Of a stretch of 58,519 nucleotides of DNA, positions 18,165 through 26,705 are shown piece by piece. Made by a program: the position numbers and the translations under genes. This DNA is from Comamonadaceae bacterium. GTDB lineage: Bacteria; Pseudomonadota; Gammaproteobacteria; Burkholderiales; Burkholderiaceae_C. Location of the stretch: contig CANJWZ010000026.1 of assembly GCA_947478725.1 (NCBI GenBank), forward strand, positions 1-58,519. The letters run 5' to 3'. The notes under the pieces were generated by a model. That model was not told the DNA's origin and did no database searches. It saw only the letters and a list, made by a program, of their open reading frames with translations. The number at the start of each line of letters is the position of its first letter. Positions within the stretch are counted from its first letter, which is position 1.

Positions 18165-18943
18165 CACATCCCAAGAAGAAAATTCTGGTGGTGGTGCCCT
18201 TTGCCATGTCGGCTGCCAATTTGGCCTTGCGACAGGCGCAGCTGCAAGGCATTGATTTGTCGCCTGAGTTGGTGTTTGAATTTCGCACCGTCAAGGCCGG
18301 GCCTGTGAACTATTCAAGCCACCACGATTTTGTCTTGGCCGATACCGCCAATTTTGAAGCCGGCTGCAAAGCGCAAGACGAAGGTTTTGCAGCAGTATGC
18401 ATTGACACCATGAGCGATTCGGGTGTGGCGGCCCTGCGCTCGGTGCTTGACATTCCCGTGTTTGGACCTGGCAAAGTGTCCATGTTGACGGCCTTGATGC
18501 TGGGCGATAAGTTTTCCGTGCTGACCATGGCCAATCGCTGGAAACCGCTTTACAAAAAAGCTTTGGACGAACTGGGCTTGCACCACAAATGCGCATCGGT
18601 CCGGTCCATTGAAATGGCCACGGACAATCAGGCCTTGTTGTCTGGCAAAGAAGAGGATGTGTTTCCTTTGCTTGAAAAGGCCGCCTACGAGGCCATTGAA
18701 CAAGATGGCGCTGAAGTCTTGATTTTGGGCTCGACCACCATGCACCAAGCGCATGTTTGGCTAAGCAAGCGTTTGCCGGTACCCGTGATCAATCCGGGGC
18801 CGCTCAGTTACAAAATGGCAGAGGCCGCTTTGGGTTTGGGTTTGTCGCAGAGCCGTCAAGCGTATCCCAGGCCCATGCACCCGCGCTTAGAGATGTTGCA
18901 AGACATGATGATGGCTGCGCAGCAGTCTGTTGACCGACATTGA
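18161..18943 (+). CDS. Asp/Glu/hydantoin racemase-superfamily protein with altered active site
   Basis: A 260-residue member of the two-domain Asp/Glu racemase fold, nearest in style to hydantoin or allantoin racemases. The first-domain signature reads AVCIDTMSDSGVAALR. By alignment the usual catalytic cysteine position is Thr83, although a Cys (80) lies three residues before it. The second-domain signature reads LILGSTTM, where the usual cysteine is Ser191. A normal two-cysteine racemase mechanism is therefore unlikely, and an isomerase, lyase or binding role is possible. It is coupled by 4 bp to the preceding hydrolase. Confidence 0.75.
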   Translation: MTHPKKKILVVVPFAMSAANLALRQAQLQGIDLSPELVFEFRTVKAGPVNYSSHHDFVLADTANFEAGCKAQDEGFAAVCIDTMSDSGVAALRSVLDIPVFGPGKVSMLTALMLGDKFSVLTMANRWKPLYKKALDELGLHHKCASVRSIEMATDNQALLSGKEEDVFPLLEKAAYEAIEQDGAEVLILGSTTMHQAHVWLSKRLPVPVINPGPLSYKMAEAALGLGLSQSRQAYPRPMHPRLEMLQDMMMAAQQSVDRH

Positions 18944-18982
18944 GATCTTTCAGCGATTCAAAGTCAAGGGAAGATTGAAAAC

Positions 18983-19807
18983 ATGCCTAAATTATTGAGT
19001 GCATCGCAAGTTGAGGCTTATGCGCGTGATGGGTTTGTGTCTCCTATCGATGTGCTGAGTTCGGATGAAGTCAAACGTTTTCGACAAGAATTGCAAGACT
19101 GGGAAAAAGACCGCGGCCAAACGATTGATTTTCCTGAAAAGTCGAAAAGCTATCTATTGTTCAACTGGGCTGATCAGTTGGTTCATCATCCCCGTATTTT
19201 GGATGCGGTTGAAGATGTGATCGGCCCCGATATATTGGTGTACCACTCGACACTGTTTCTGAAAGAAGCCAACACCTCAGCCTATGTGAGGTGGCACCAA
19301 GACAGCACTTATTTTTATTTGTCGCCACATTTGCACATCACCGCATGGGTCGCCCTCAGTGATGCCAGCATCGCTGCGGGCTGCATGCAGGTCTTGCCAG
19401 GCAGCCATCAGTGGGGCGCCTTTGCGCATGATGACAAACCCGAGCCGACGAACATGATTCGTCGAGGACAGGGCATCAGCGATCGATTCGATGATGCACA
19501 GGGCACCTTCATTCCTGTGGGCCCTGGGCAGATGTCACTTCATCACACTGATTTGGTGCATGCCTCGGGCGCCAACACAAGCTGTGACCGTCGAATTGGA
19601 TTTGCCATCAGCTACATCCCTGCACATGTCAAACCGGTGGGTGCCGTCAAACCATCTGCGTTGTGCGTGCGGGGCCAAAGCCATGGTCATTTTTTAGAGG
19701 AGCAGCGAATGCAGCGTCCTTTGTCGGACGAATCTTTCAAGGCCCACGCTGAGGCCTTGGCAACCTTTCGTGCTTTGCAAGATGCCGGTTTTAAGGAGAC
19801 AACATGA
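18983..19807 (+). CDS. Phytanoyl-CoA dioxygenase (PhyH) family oxygenase
   Basis: A 274-residue Fe(II)/2-oxoglutarate-type dioxygenase. The iron ligands are His105 and Asp107 in RWHQDSTY and His193 in DLVHASG, and Arg203/204 is placed to bind 2-oxoglutarate. Members hydroxylate many small molecules, so the substrate is open. It would fit hydroxylation or oxidative ring modification of the imported compound. It lies 39 bp after the racemase-like gene and overlaps the NTF2-like gene by 4 bp, which suggests the two proteins act together. Confidence 0.88.
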   Translation: MPKLLSASQVEAYARDGFVSPIDVLSSDEVKRFRQELQDWEKDRGQTIDFPEKSKSYLLFNWADQLVHHPRILDAVEDVIGPDILVYHSTLFLKEANTSAYVRWHQDSTYFYLSPHLHITAWVALSDASIAAGCMQVLPGSHQWGAFAHDDKPEPTNMIRRGQGISDRFDDAQGTFIPVGPGQMSLHHTDLVHASGANTSCDRRIGFAISYIPAHVKPVGAVKPSALCVRGQSHGHFLEEQRMQRPLSDESFKAHAEALATFRALQDAGFKETT

Positions 19808-20199
19808 ACTCAATCAAGCTACAAGAACCGCAACTCGTCACGCTGGTCGAAACCTATTTCTCAGCGGTCGACCGAAAAGATGTTGACGGTACGCTGGCTT
19901 GTTTTGCCCCCACCGCACGATTTGCAATTGCCAATCATGGTGTTTTTTATGAGGGCCGTGAGCTCCAAATTCGCGGCATGTACGACCGTCTGAACGAGCG
20001 CTATGCAAAAGTCTGGCATGGTGATTTCACGCACACGGTGGATGTCGCAGCGCAGCGCATTGCCAGTCGCTTTCGGGTCGAAAACATCACGCATCAAGGC
20101 GAGAAATTGGTCAAGAACAACTGCAACTTCTTTGAAGTGCGGGACGGCTTGTTCACCGCGGTTTATGTTTACATGACAGGCGAAAATTCGCTCAGCTGA
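19804..20199 (+). CDS. SnoaL/NTF2-like protein
   Basis: A 131-residue cone-shaped NTF2-like protein with the usual opening helix (LVETYFSAVDRKDVDGTLAC) and the strand ending VYVYMTGENS. Such proteins act as small isomerases, hydratases or accessory subunits. No specific catalytic set can be named here. It is translationally coupled to the PhyH gene and is the last gene of the first plus-strand operon. The 35-bp gap to the convergent MmgE/PrpD gene shows no obvious terminator. Confidence 0.75.
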   Translation: MNSIKLQEPQLVTLVETYFSAVDRKDVDGTLACFAPTARFAIANHGVFYEGRELQIRGMYDRLNERYAKVWHGDFTHTVDVAAQRIASRFRVENITHQGEKLVKNNCNFFEVRDGLFTAVYVYMTGENSLS

Positions 20200-20234
20200 A
20201 TGTTGATCGTTTGAAGTTCACATCCGCCCTTTGT

Positions 20235-21587
20235 TCAATGCGCTGGATGCGACAGTAACGACGTCCAGACTTCAAAGGGCGTTTTCAAGTGAGCCAAATC
20301 CAGGCTCGCTTGAAGTAACTTTTCGCAGTGCGCTTTGGGCCATATCCGGCCTGTGAGGTCCATGAACTTGTCGCGCAGTTCAGCGCGGGTGTAGGGCGAT
20401 GCATCGTCACCCCGATTGACGCCCGCTTGGCCCACCCGTTGACGGCCATCCTTGAGATGAATGGTGACCTTGGCCGGTCTTTCCATGGGCAATCTGGCGC
20501 TCATGGCCGGATCGTGCGACACACTCACTTTTTGGGCCAGCGCCAAGATGGCTGGGTTGCGCACAGCCTCCCAAGTAAAGCTGGACAACGCGCTGGAGTT
20601 GGTCACCAGCCTGGTGGCCACTGCAAAAGGCACGGAGAATTTGGCTGCCAAAGTGTTTTGGGGTGCAGGGTCGTTTAACTCGGCCGCCAAGTGATAGGTG
20701 TCGACCTCAATGCGATCGATGTCATCTATGGCGGGCAATTTTTCGACCGCACTCATGTGGTCAATGGCATCCAGCGTGCCGTGGTTGTAGCGGCAGCAAG
20801 AGTGCATTTTGAAATAGTTGTGCATCACATGCCAGTCTTGACCCAAGCCATCCACGACAGCATCAGCTTGAAAACTTTCAGAAATGATGTCGCACAGCAA
20901 GGAGGACGGGCCATCGTGCTCCCCCGTGAAGCCACACTCCGCCAAGTTCAAAGCCAACAGGCCATGTCGATTGCTCAAGCCGGCGTAGACGTTGCGCACC
21001 AGGCCACCTTGCAACATGGTTTGCTTGGACGTGGCTGTGGTCAAAGAAGCTGCAATGTTGATGGTCTGGCGCATGCCCTTGTTATCCATTTCAGCAATGC
21101 GCGCGCAAGCTGCAGCAGCACCGAGTGTGCCCCAAGTACCGTGCGGGTGCATGGCAGCCCGCAATTGGGATGCCGCACCAAAGCGTGAGCCCACTTCATA
21201 GCCCACCACGACCGCAGCCATAAATTGTGTGGCATCTGCATGGCGCTCCTGGCTGAGTGCTAGTGCGGCGGGAATGACGTGAATCGCTGGATGGCCCCTA
21301 GAAAAACGGTTGCCTTCGTCCATTTCTAAAAAAGTGCCAGCGCTGCCGTTGATGAAGGCGGCGGCCTCGGCTGTGCTGTTTTGAGCCAAACCAATGAGCT
21401 GGGCTGCGTGGTGAGGCCCTGCAGATTGCCGCGTCGCGATAGCCCGCAGCTCTGGCTCTGCCGAACCAGCCACGATAGCGGCCAATGTGTCTGCCAAGAT
21501 CCAGCCCACCTGGTCTTTGACCTCAGGGTCCAGCTTGGCATAGTCGAGGCCAGAGGCAAAATGACTGAGGGTGTCTAGATAGTCCAT
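20235..21587 (-). CDS. MmgE/PrpD family protein
   Basis: A 450-residue member of the 2-methylcitrate dehydratase/cis-aconitate decarboxylase/iminodisuccinate-epimerase superfamily. Marks are INGSAGTFLEMDEGNRFSRG, HPAIHVIPAALAL, GYEVGSRFG, HPHGTWGTLGAAAA, and the FKMHSCCRYNH segment. Family enzymes act on di- and tricarboxylates, which fits a pathway through substituted succinates or maleates. It is transcribed with the fourth PuuE-like gene, 21 bp upstream, and converges with the first operon. Confidence 0.88.
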   Translation of the reverse strand: MDYLDTLSHFASGLDYAKLDPEVKDQVGWILADTLAAIVAGSAEPELRAIATRQSAGPHHAAQLIGLAQNSTAEAAAFINGSAGTFLEMDEGNRFSRGHPAIHVIPAALALSQERHADATQFMAAVVVGYEVGSRFGAASQLRAAMHPHGTWGTLGAAAACARIAEMDNKGMRQTINIAASLTTATSKQTMLQGGLVRNVYAGLSNRHGLLALNLAECGFTGEHDGPSSLLCDIISESFQADAVVDGLGQDWHVMHNYFKMHSCCRYNHGTLDAIDHMSAVEKLPAIDDIDRIEVDTYHLAAELNDPAPQNTLAAKFSVPFAVATRLVTNSSALSSFTWEAVRNPAILALAQKVSVSHDPAMSARLPMERPAKVTIHLKDGRQRVGQAGVNRGDDASPYTRAELRDKFMDLTGRIWPKAHCEKLLQASLDLAHLKTPFEVWTSLLSHPAH

Positions 21588-21608
21588 TTGAAGGTTCTTT
21601 CGTGAGGT

Positions 21609-22505
21609 TCAATCAGGTGCGCTGCCTGCGCACTGTTCATACATTTGCTGAGGGGTGCTCAACATCACACCGCCCAGTTGATTCAACTGCGCCAATAGCT
21701 CTCGCAAATATTTGATGCGACTGGGCATACCCCAAACCCAAGGGTGAAGTCCTAGGCCCATGACGGCGCTGCGATGATGCGCTTGGCATTCATCGCGCAT
21801 GCGTTGAGCCGCCTGAAATATTTGCTGCGCATGTTGTGAGGGCTCTATCGGCCTGAACCATTGGCCTTGCACATCGTCCCATTCGCTTGACAAAGGAATG
21901 GCCAACAACTGTTGTTGTGACGCCCCACTGGGTGTCATCCAATAAGCCTGATCGTCATTGCCCCAATCTAGCGTGTAACGAATGCCCGCATCGGCCAGCA
22001 TGCCAAAAGTGTGCGGAGATGTGCCCCAGTCTTGACTGAGCCAGCCTTGTGCAGCTTGTCCGGTGTGCGCTTTGACAGCCTCTAAAGAACTGGCAATGTG
22101 CTCGCTTTGTTCTGCCAACGACATATTGGCGTGCATCAGGCGTGTGGCCGCCACACCATGGGCAATCCACTGAGCCTGCGATTGCTTCAGTGCATCCATC
22201 ACCTGGGGCACGCGCGGCAGCACCATGCTGTTGACCGCTACGACGGGTTGAATGCCGGCTTCGCGCAGGGCGTCTATCAATCTGAAAACGCCAATGCGCA
22301 GGCCATATTCGCGTTGTGTCCAGCTTCGGTAATCAGGGTTGAAGCTGCCAAATTCACCCACAAAACGGGGGTCGCGCAGGCTGCCTTCGGGTGCCTCAAA
22401 GTCCCAATGTTCCAGATAGAGCATGGTGTACACATGCAGTCTGGGCGCCAATGGCACAGGCGCTCGCTCAGGCAGTGCGCTGTAGCGGTAAAGAGAGTGG
22501 TCCAT
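21609..22505 (-). CDS. PuuE-like polysaccharide-deacetylase-family hydrolase, copy 4
   Basis: A 298-residue, more divergent paralogue. It keeps REYGLRIGVFRLI, a WIAHGVAATRLM segment (AHG in place of SHG), LDWGNDDQAYW and LHPWVWGMPSR. Its opening (YRYSALPERAPVPL) matches that of copy 3. It is encoded apart from the other copies, on the opposite strand with the MmgE/PrpD gene, so it may act on a different intermediate. It faces the ABC importer genes across a 213-bp control region. Confidence 0.8.
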   Translation of the reverse strand: MDHSLYRYSALPERAPVPLAPRLHVYTMLYLEHWDFEAPEGSLRDPRFVGEFGSFNPDYRSWTQREYGLRIGVFRLIDALREAGIQPVVAVNSMVLPRVPQVMDALKQSQAQWIAHGVAATRLMHANMSLAEQSEHIASSLEAVKAHTGQAAQGWLSQDWGTSPHTFGMLADAGIRYTLDWGNDDQAYWMTPSGASQQQLLAIPLSSEWDDVQGQWFRPIEPSQHAQQIFQAAQRMRDECQAHHRSAVMGLGLHPWVWGMPSRIKYLRELLAQLNQLGGVMLSTPQQMYEQCAGSAPD

Positions 22506-22658
22506 CGTGGTGCGAATGTTAGTGCCTTGCTTGTGATCTGCGGCTTATGGGTGCATCCACAGTCCGCTTTGCCTGCGTTGCTGGCGCAGCAAGATTAATT
22601 TCAAAACATTAGGAGTTAACCGCTTGACTTCACAAAAAGATTGTTGCACAGTCTCTCC

Positions 22659-22682
22659 AATTGTTCTATGAATGGAACAATT
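22659..22682. promoter_or_regulatory. Palindromic operator upstream of the ABC importer operon
   Basis: Half-sites AATTGTTC and GAACAATT form a perfect 8-bp inverted repeat around an 8-bp spacer (TATGAATG). The site matches the one at 13951-13974 closely. A possible promoter overlaps it: TTGCAC (about 22645-22650), a 17-bp spacer and TATGAA (22667-22672). The rest of the 213-bp gap (22506-22718) shows no other clear site. A shared regulator, probably the GntR protein of this island, is inferred. Confidence 0.7.
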
Positions 22683-22718
22683 TCATTTAACCTCCCACTC
22701 CTTCATTGAGGATCCACC

Positions 22719-23936
22719 ATGACGTCTGATGTCCGCGTAACCCGTCGTTTGATTTTGCAAGCTGGTGCAGCCACCACCGCACTCGGTGCGCCCGGCCTGT
22801 TATTGGCACAACCCAAACCCTTGAAGATTGGCTTGATCAATCCCATCAGCGGGGGATTGGCTTATAGCGGCGCGCAGTGCCGTGCTGGCGCTTTGCTGGC
22901 CATTGACGACATCAACGCAGCAGGCGGTATCAAAGCGTTGGGCGGTGTCAAGCTTGAAGCGGCACTGGCTGATTCTCAATCACGCCCTGAAGTGGGTGTG
23001 TCAGAAGTCGAGCGCTTGAACCAAGAAGGTGTGTCTGCTTATATTGGTTGTATGTCCAGCGGCATCGCATTGCCTGCCACCCAAGCTGCCGCCAAGTACA
23101 ACACCCCCTTCATCATTGATGTAGGCGTCTCAGATGCCCTCGTAAGTCGTGGTTTGAAAAACGTTTTCCGCCTTGCCCCAGGAAACGGCAAATGCGTTGA
23201 CGACGCATTCGAAGGCTTGAGCCAAGTGAACAAAGCAGCAGGCGGGGTTGCCAAAACAGCCGTGTTGGTGCACGAAGATTCCGAGTTTGGTACGGGCACG
23301 GCCAAAATGCTCCAGGGCAAATTGGCAGCCATTGGTATTGAGGTGAAAGAAACACTCAAGCACGCCACGCCTACACGCGATTTCACCAACTTGGTGTTGC
23401 GCATCAAGGCCATCAAACCCGATATCGTCATCATGAGTAACTATCAAAACGAATACGTTTTGATCGCGCGCACCTTGCATCAGCAAAAAGTAGATGTGGC
23501 CGGCATGTTCAGCGTTTTGGGCGGTGGCTTTAACTACAAACTGGTGCAAGAGCAACCTGAAGTGGCGCAGTACATGATGGACTTTAACCACTGGTACAAC
23601 CCCCGCAATCCAAAGGCACTGGAAATGCGAAAGCGTGTGGAAGCAAAAAACACCTTGTTTACCTTTGAGGTTTACTGCGCTTACAACTCTATCAAGTTGT
23701 TTGCTGATGCTGTGCAGCGTGCGGCCAGTTCAGACAAAGAAAAAGTCATTGCAGCGCTGGAAACCAGCACCTGGTCCGACCACTTCATGCCCTATGGCCC
23801 TACCAAGTTTGTCAATGGACAAAATCAAGGTGGCCGCGCGGTCTTGTTGCAGGCCTCAAAAACCGACATCAATGTGGTTTGGCCCAATGAATTTGCGGCT
23901 GTGAAGCCTATTTTTCCGCGCCCTGCAAACACCTGA
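22719..23936 (+). CDS. ABC transporter substrate-binding protein (branched-chain amino acid/amide type)
   Basis: A 405-residue periplasmic receptor of the Leu/Ile/Val- and amide-binding family (type I fold). The N-terminus has a twin-arginine-like signal (VTRRLILQAGAATTALG) and a cut near LLLAQP, followed by KIGLINPISGGLAYSG. Amide- and urea-binding relatives are common, which fits a cyclic amide/imide substrate, but the ligand cannot be read off. It is the first gene of a long operon and is separated from the permease genes by a strong hairpin. Confidence 0.9.
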   Translation: MTSDVRVTRRLILQAGAATTALGAPGLLLAQPKPLKIGLINPISGGLAYSGAQCRAGALLAIDDINAAGGIKALGGVKLEAALADSQSRPEVGVSEVERLNQEGVSAYIGCMSSGIALPATQAAAKYNTPFIIDVGVSDALVSRGLKNVFRLAPGNGKCVDDAFEGLSQVNKAAGGVAKTAVLVHEDSEFGTGTAKMLQGKLAAIGIEVKETLKHATPTRDFTNLVLRIKAIKPDIVIMSNYQNEYVLIARTLHQQKVDVAGMFSVLGGGFNYKLVQEQPEVAQYMMDFNHWYNPRNPKALEMRKRVEAKNTLFTFEVYCAYNSIKLFADAVQRAASSDKEKVIAALETSTWSDHFMPYGPTKFVNGQNQGGRAVLLQASKTDINVVWPNEFAAVKPIFPRPANT

Positions 23937-23947
23937 AGCTAGATATT

Positions 23948-23970
23948 GCCAGCACACATGGTGTGCTGGC
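23948..23970 (+). promoter_or_regulatory. Perfect hairpin between receptor and permease genes
   Basis: A 10-bp perfect stem (GCCAGCACAC / GTGTGCTGGC) with a 3-nt loop begins 12 bases after the receptor stop. There is no U-run after it, so it is more likely an mRNA-stabilising or partial-termination element. It would give more receptor than permease, a known design in ABC importer operons. Confidence 0.7.
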
Positions 23971-24088
23971 AGCTTGAACGCAACAACTTAGCCTTCGCAA
24001 AGAAGTTTTGAGCTGATTGCGCGCAAAGCCTTTCCTGTCTGTAGGCCTTTCCTGCCTCTTTCACTGACCCCACCTCAAGGAACTCGTC

Positions 24089-24958
24089 TTGGATCTGACC
24101 ATCATCGGAGCGGCCGTCATCAATGGCATTCTCATGGGGGGAATTTACACCCTCGTCGCCTCTGGCCTCACATTGATCTATGGTGTCTTGCACATCATCA
24201 ATTTTGCCCATGGCAGCCTGTTGATGGTGGCCATGTTTGGTGTCTTCTACTTGGTCACCAAGTTGGGGGTTGACCCTTATCTCTCGCTCATCGTGACCAT
24301 GCCCGCCATGTTTGCGCTGGGCTATGTGATGTACCGCTATTTGATTGGCAAACTCTCTTACGGCAAAGATGAAAACATCTTGCTCATCACCTTGGGTTTG
24401 TCCATCGTGATAGAAAACTTGGCCTTGATGTTTTTCACAGGCGACTCTCGCACCATCTCCATGTCTTACAGCGACAAAATGTTTGAAGTTGGCCCGCTGT
24501 TGGTCGGTTTGCCTAAAGTTATTTCTTTTGTCGCAGCCATGATCATGTGCGCCTTGCTGGGAATTTTCATGTCGCGCACCGATACTGGTCGCGCCATTCG
24601 CGCAGTGGCCAAAGAGCGCATGGGCGCCCGCTTGGTGGGCATTGATGTCGACAAGATCTTTGCCATTTCATTTGGTTTGGGCATGGCCACCTTGGGCGCT
24701 GCAGCCTCATTGCTCATGCCCATCTTTTATGTGTCTCCCACCACCGGTCATGTCTTTGTGATGGTGGCCTTCACGGTGGTGGTGCTGGGCGGCATGGGCA
24801 GTTTTTTAGGCGCGGTCGTGGGCGGTCTCATTGTTGGGTTGACCGAATCGTTTGGTGGCCTCTACCTGGGTGAAAGCCTCGGACAAATTGGCATCTCGCT
24901 GATTTTTATTCTGATTTTGTTGTTCAGACCGTCTGGCCTATTTGGAGACAAGCGATGA
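24089..24958 (+). CDS. Branched-chain-type ABC permease, LivH-like
   Basis: A 289-residue inner-membrane permease with about eight transmembrane helices and the LivH signature LTLIYGVLHIINFAHGSLLM near the N-terminus. The start is TTG at 24089 with an AAGGA ribosome site 7 nt before it. The nearest in-frame ATG would remove part of the first helix. It pairs with the LivM-like protein to form the channel. The gene overlaps livM by 4 bp. Confidence 0.92.
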   Translation: MDLTIIGAAVINGILMGGIYTLVASGLTLIYGVLHIINFAHGSLLMVAMFGVFYLVTKLGVDPYLSLIVTMPAMFALGYVMYRYLIGKLSYGKDENILLITLGLSIVIENLALMFFTGDSRTISMSYSDKMFEVGPLLVGLPKVISFVAAMIMCALLGIFMSRTDTGRAIRAVAKERMGARLVGIDVDKIFAISFGLGMATLGAAASLLMPIFYVSPTTGHVFVMVAFTVVVLGGMGSFLGAVVGGLIVGLTESFGGLYLGESLGQIGISLIFILILLFRPSGLFGDKR

Positions 24959-25953
24959 ACTTCAATCGTCACCCTTGGGCCCTGCATGTCTTGTTGCTGG
25001 CCGTTGCTCTTGTTTTTCCGTTTGTATCCAGCTCGGCCTTTGTCATTAACTTTGGCGTGCTGGCGCTGTTTTATGCTTTTATTGGCCAATCCTGGAACAT
25101 CGCGGGAGGCTTTGCCGGCCAGCTGTCATTTGGTCATGTGGCTTTTTTTGGTGTGGGTGCTTATGTGTCCACCATTGTGCAAATGCGTTTTGGCTTGAAC
25201 CCATGGTGGGGCCTACCTGCTTCCGCTTTGGCAGGCGCCGCAGCGGGGTGCTTGATCGGCGTTATTTCTTTTAGAGCCGGTTTGAAAGGGTCCTACTTTG
25301 CGCTGATCACGCTGGCCTTTGCCGAAGTGTTTCGCATCGTTGCCAACTCTGTGGACATCACTGGTGGTGGTTTGGGCATGCTCATCCCCATGAAGCAAAC
25401 CGTGGCCAATTTTCAATTTGGTGACCGGCGCTACTTCTACTTCATTATTTTGACCTTGACGGTCCTGTCAATTGCAGTGGCCTTGTGGCTGAAGGCTTCC
25501 CGATTTGGCGCAAGGTTGGCGGCGATTCGCGAAAACGAAGACTCGGCACGCGCTTTGGGCATCAATGTCTTTGTGGAAAAAATCAAAATCATGACCATCT
25601 CTGGGGCCATTGCCGGTGCCGGCGGATGTTTCTTTGCGCAGTACTTTTTGTACATCGACCCCGCCATTGTGTTTGGCGTCGACAAGTCTGTGGAGATGTT
25701 GCTGGTCAGCATGATTGGCGGAGCCGGTTCCGTTTATGGGCCGCTCATTGGCGCTGTGCTGCTGGCGGTGGCGAGTGAACTCACACGCTCCATGTTCAGC
25801 TTCCAAGGATTGTCCTTGGTGCTTTACGGCACCTTGCTGGTCATCATCATTGCGTTCTTGCCCAATGGCCTGATTGAATTGTTCCAACGCAAAAAGCGCA
25901 AAGAAACTGGCCGTTTGACATCGGCAACATCTTCCAAAGCAGGAGACGCCTGA
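24955..25953 (+). CDS. Branched-chain-type ABC permease, LivM-like
   Basis: A 332-residue membrane protein with the LivM core (SFGHVAFFGVGAYVS and LGINVFVEKIKIMTISGAIAGAGG). It forms the second half of the translocation channel. A basic C-terminal tail (FQRKKRKETGR) is cytoplasmic. It overlaps livH by 4 bp and the ATPase gene by 1 bp (TGATG), so the four transport proteins are translationally coupled. Confidence 0.92.
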   Translation: MNFNRHPWALHVLLLAVALVFPFVSSSAFVINFGVLALFYAFIGQSWNIAGGFAGQLSFGHVAFFGVGAYVSTIVQMRFGLNPWWGLPASALAGAAAGCLIGVISFRAGLKGSYFALITLAFAEVFRIVANSVDITGGGLGMLIPMKQTVANFQFGDRRYFYFIILTLTVLSIAVALWLKASRFGARLAAIRENEDSARALGINVFVEKIKIMTISGAIAGAGGCFFAQYFLYIDPAIVFGVDKSVEMLLVSMIGGAGSVYGPLIGAVLLAVASELTRSMFSFQGLSLVLYGTLLVIIIAFLPNGLIELFQRKKRKETGRLTSATSSKAGDA

Positions 25954-26705
25954 TGCTGAAAGTCAAAGGCTTAAGCAAAATATTTGGCGGCCTGCGAGCT
26001 GTTGACAACGCTTCTTTGGAAGTAGGGCAGGGTCAAATTGTTTCCCTGATTGGCCCAAACGGCGCTGGCAAAACCACTCTGTTTGCATCGATTGCGGGCT
26101 TTCACAGAATCGATGAAGGACGAGTAGAGTTTTTAGGCCAAAGCATTGTGGGTTTACAAGTGCATGAAATTGCCCGCTTGGGTATGGTCCGCACCTTTCA
26201 AATCACGCAGCCCTTTGCCAAACTCACTGTGCTGGAAAACATTGCGGTAGGCGCCTTTCAGCAGTTCAGCTCTAAAAACGAGGCCCATGCCCATGCACGT
26301 TTGATTGCCGAAAAAGTGGGTATGTCTGGCATGTTGGATCAGCCCGCGTCTGACTTGACGGTGGCTGGTCGCAAGCGGCTTGAGTTGGCCCGGGCTTTGG
26401 CCACAGGACCAAAGTTGTTGTTGTTGGACGAGGTGATGGCGGGTTTGAATCCGCAAGAAATTGTCGAGATCATTGCGCTCATCCGCAGCATTCGGGACTC
26501 GGGCGTCACCATCTTGCTCATTGAGCACGTGATGCACGCTGTCATGAGTTTGTCGGAGTACATCTATGTGCTGTCGTATGGCAAGGTCATTGCACAAGGC
26601 CAACCTGAAGAGGTGGTCAACAACCGCGAAGTGATTGAGGCCTACCTGGGCCGGGGTGCAGCCGATCAAATGGCCCCCCAAGTGCAAGGAGCGGCACATG
26701 CTTGA
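25953..26705 (+). CDS. ABC transporter ATP-binding protein, LivG-like
   Basis: A 250-residue ATPase with Walker A GPNGAGKTT, a LARALATGP segment after the signature region and Walker B LLLLDEVMAGL. The C-terminus has the extended LivG tail (PEEVVNNREVIEAYLG). It drives import together with LivF. The signature is degenerate (LTVAGRKRLELARAL in place of LSGGQ), as is common in LivG proteins. It overlaps livF by 8 bp. Confidence 0.92.
   Translation: MLKVKGLSKIFGGLRAVDNASLEVGQGQIVSLIGPNGAGKTTLFASIAGFHRIDEGRVEFLGQSIVGLQVHEIARLGMVRTFQITQPFAKLTVLENIAVGAFQQFSSKNEAHAHARLIAEKVGMSGMLDQPASDLTVAGRKRLELARALATGPKLLLLDEVMAGLNPQEIVEIIALIRSIRDSGVTILLIEHVMHAVMSLSEYIYVLSYGKVIAQGQPEEVVNNREVIEAYLGRGAADQMAPQVQGAAHA

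Noticed and set aside
21041..21188. Overlapping frames on both strands within the MmgE/PrpD gene
   Set aside because: All are shadows of the 450-residue MmgE/PrpD frame with no independent start signal or domain.
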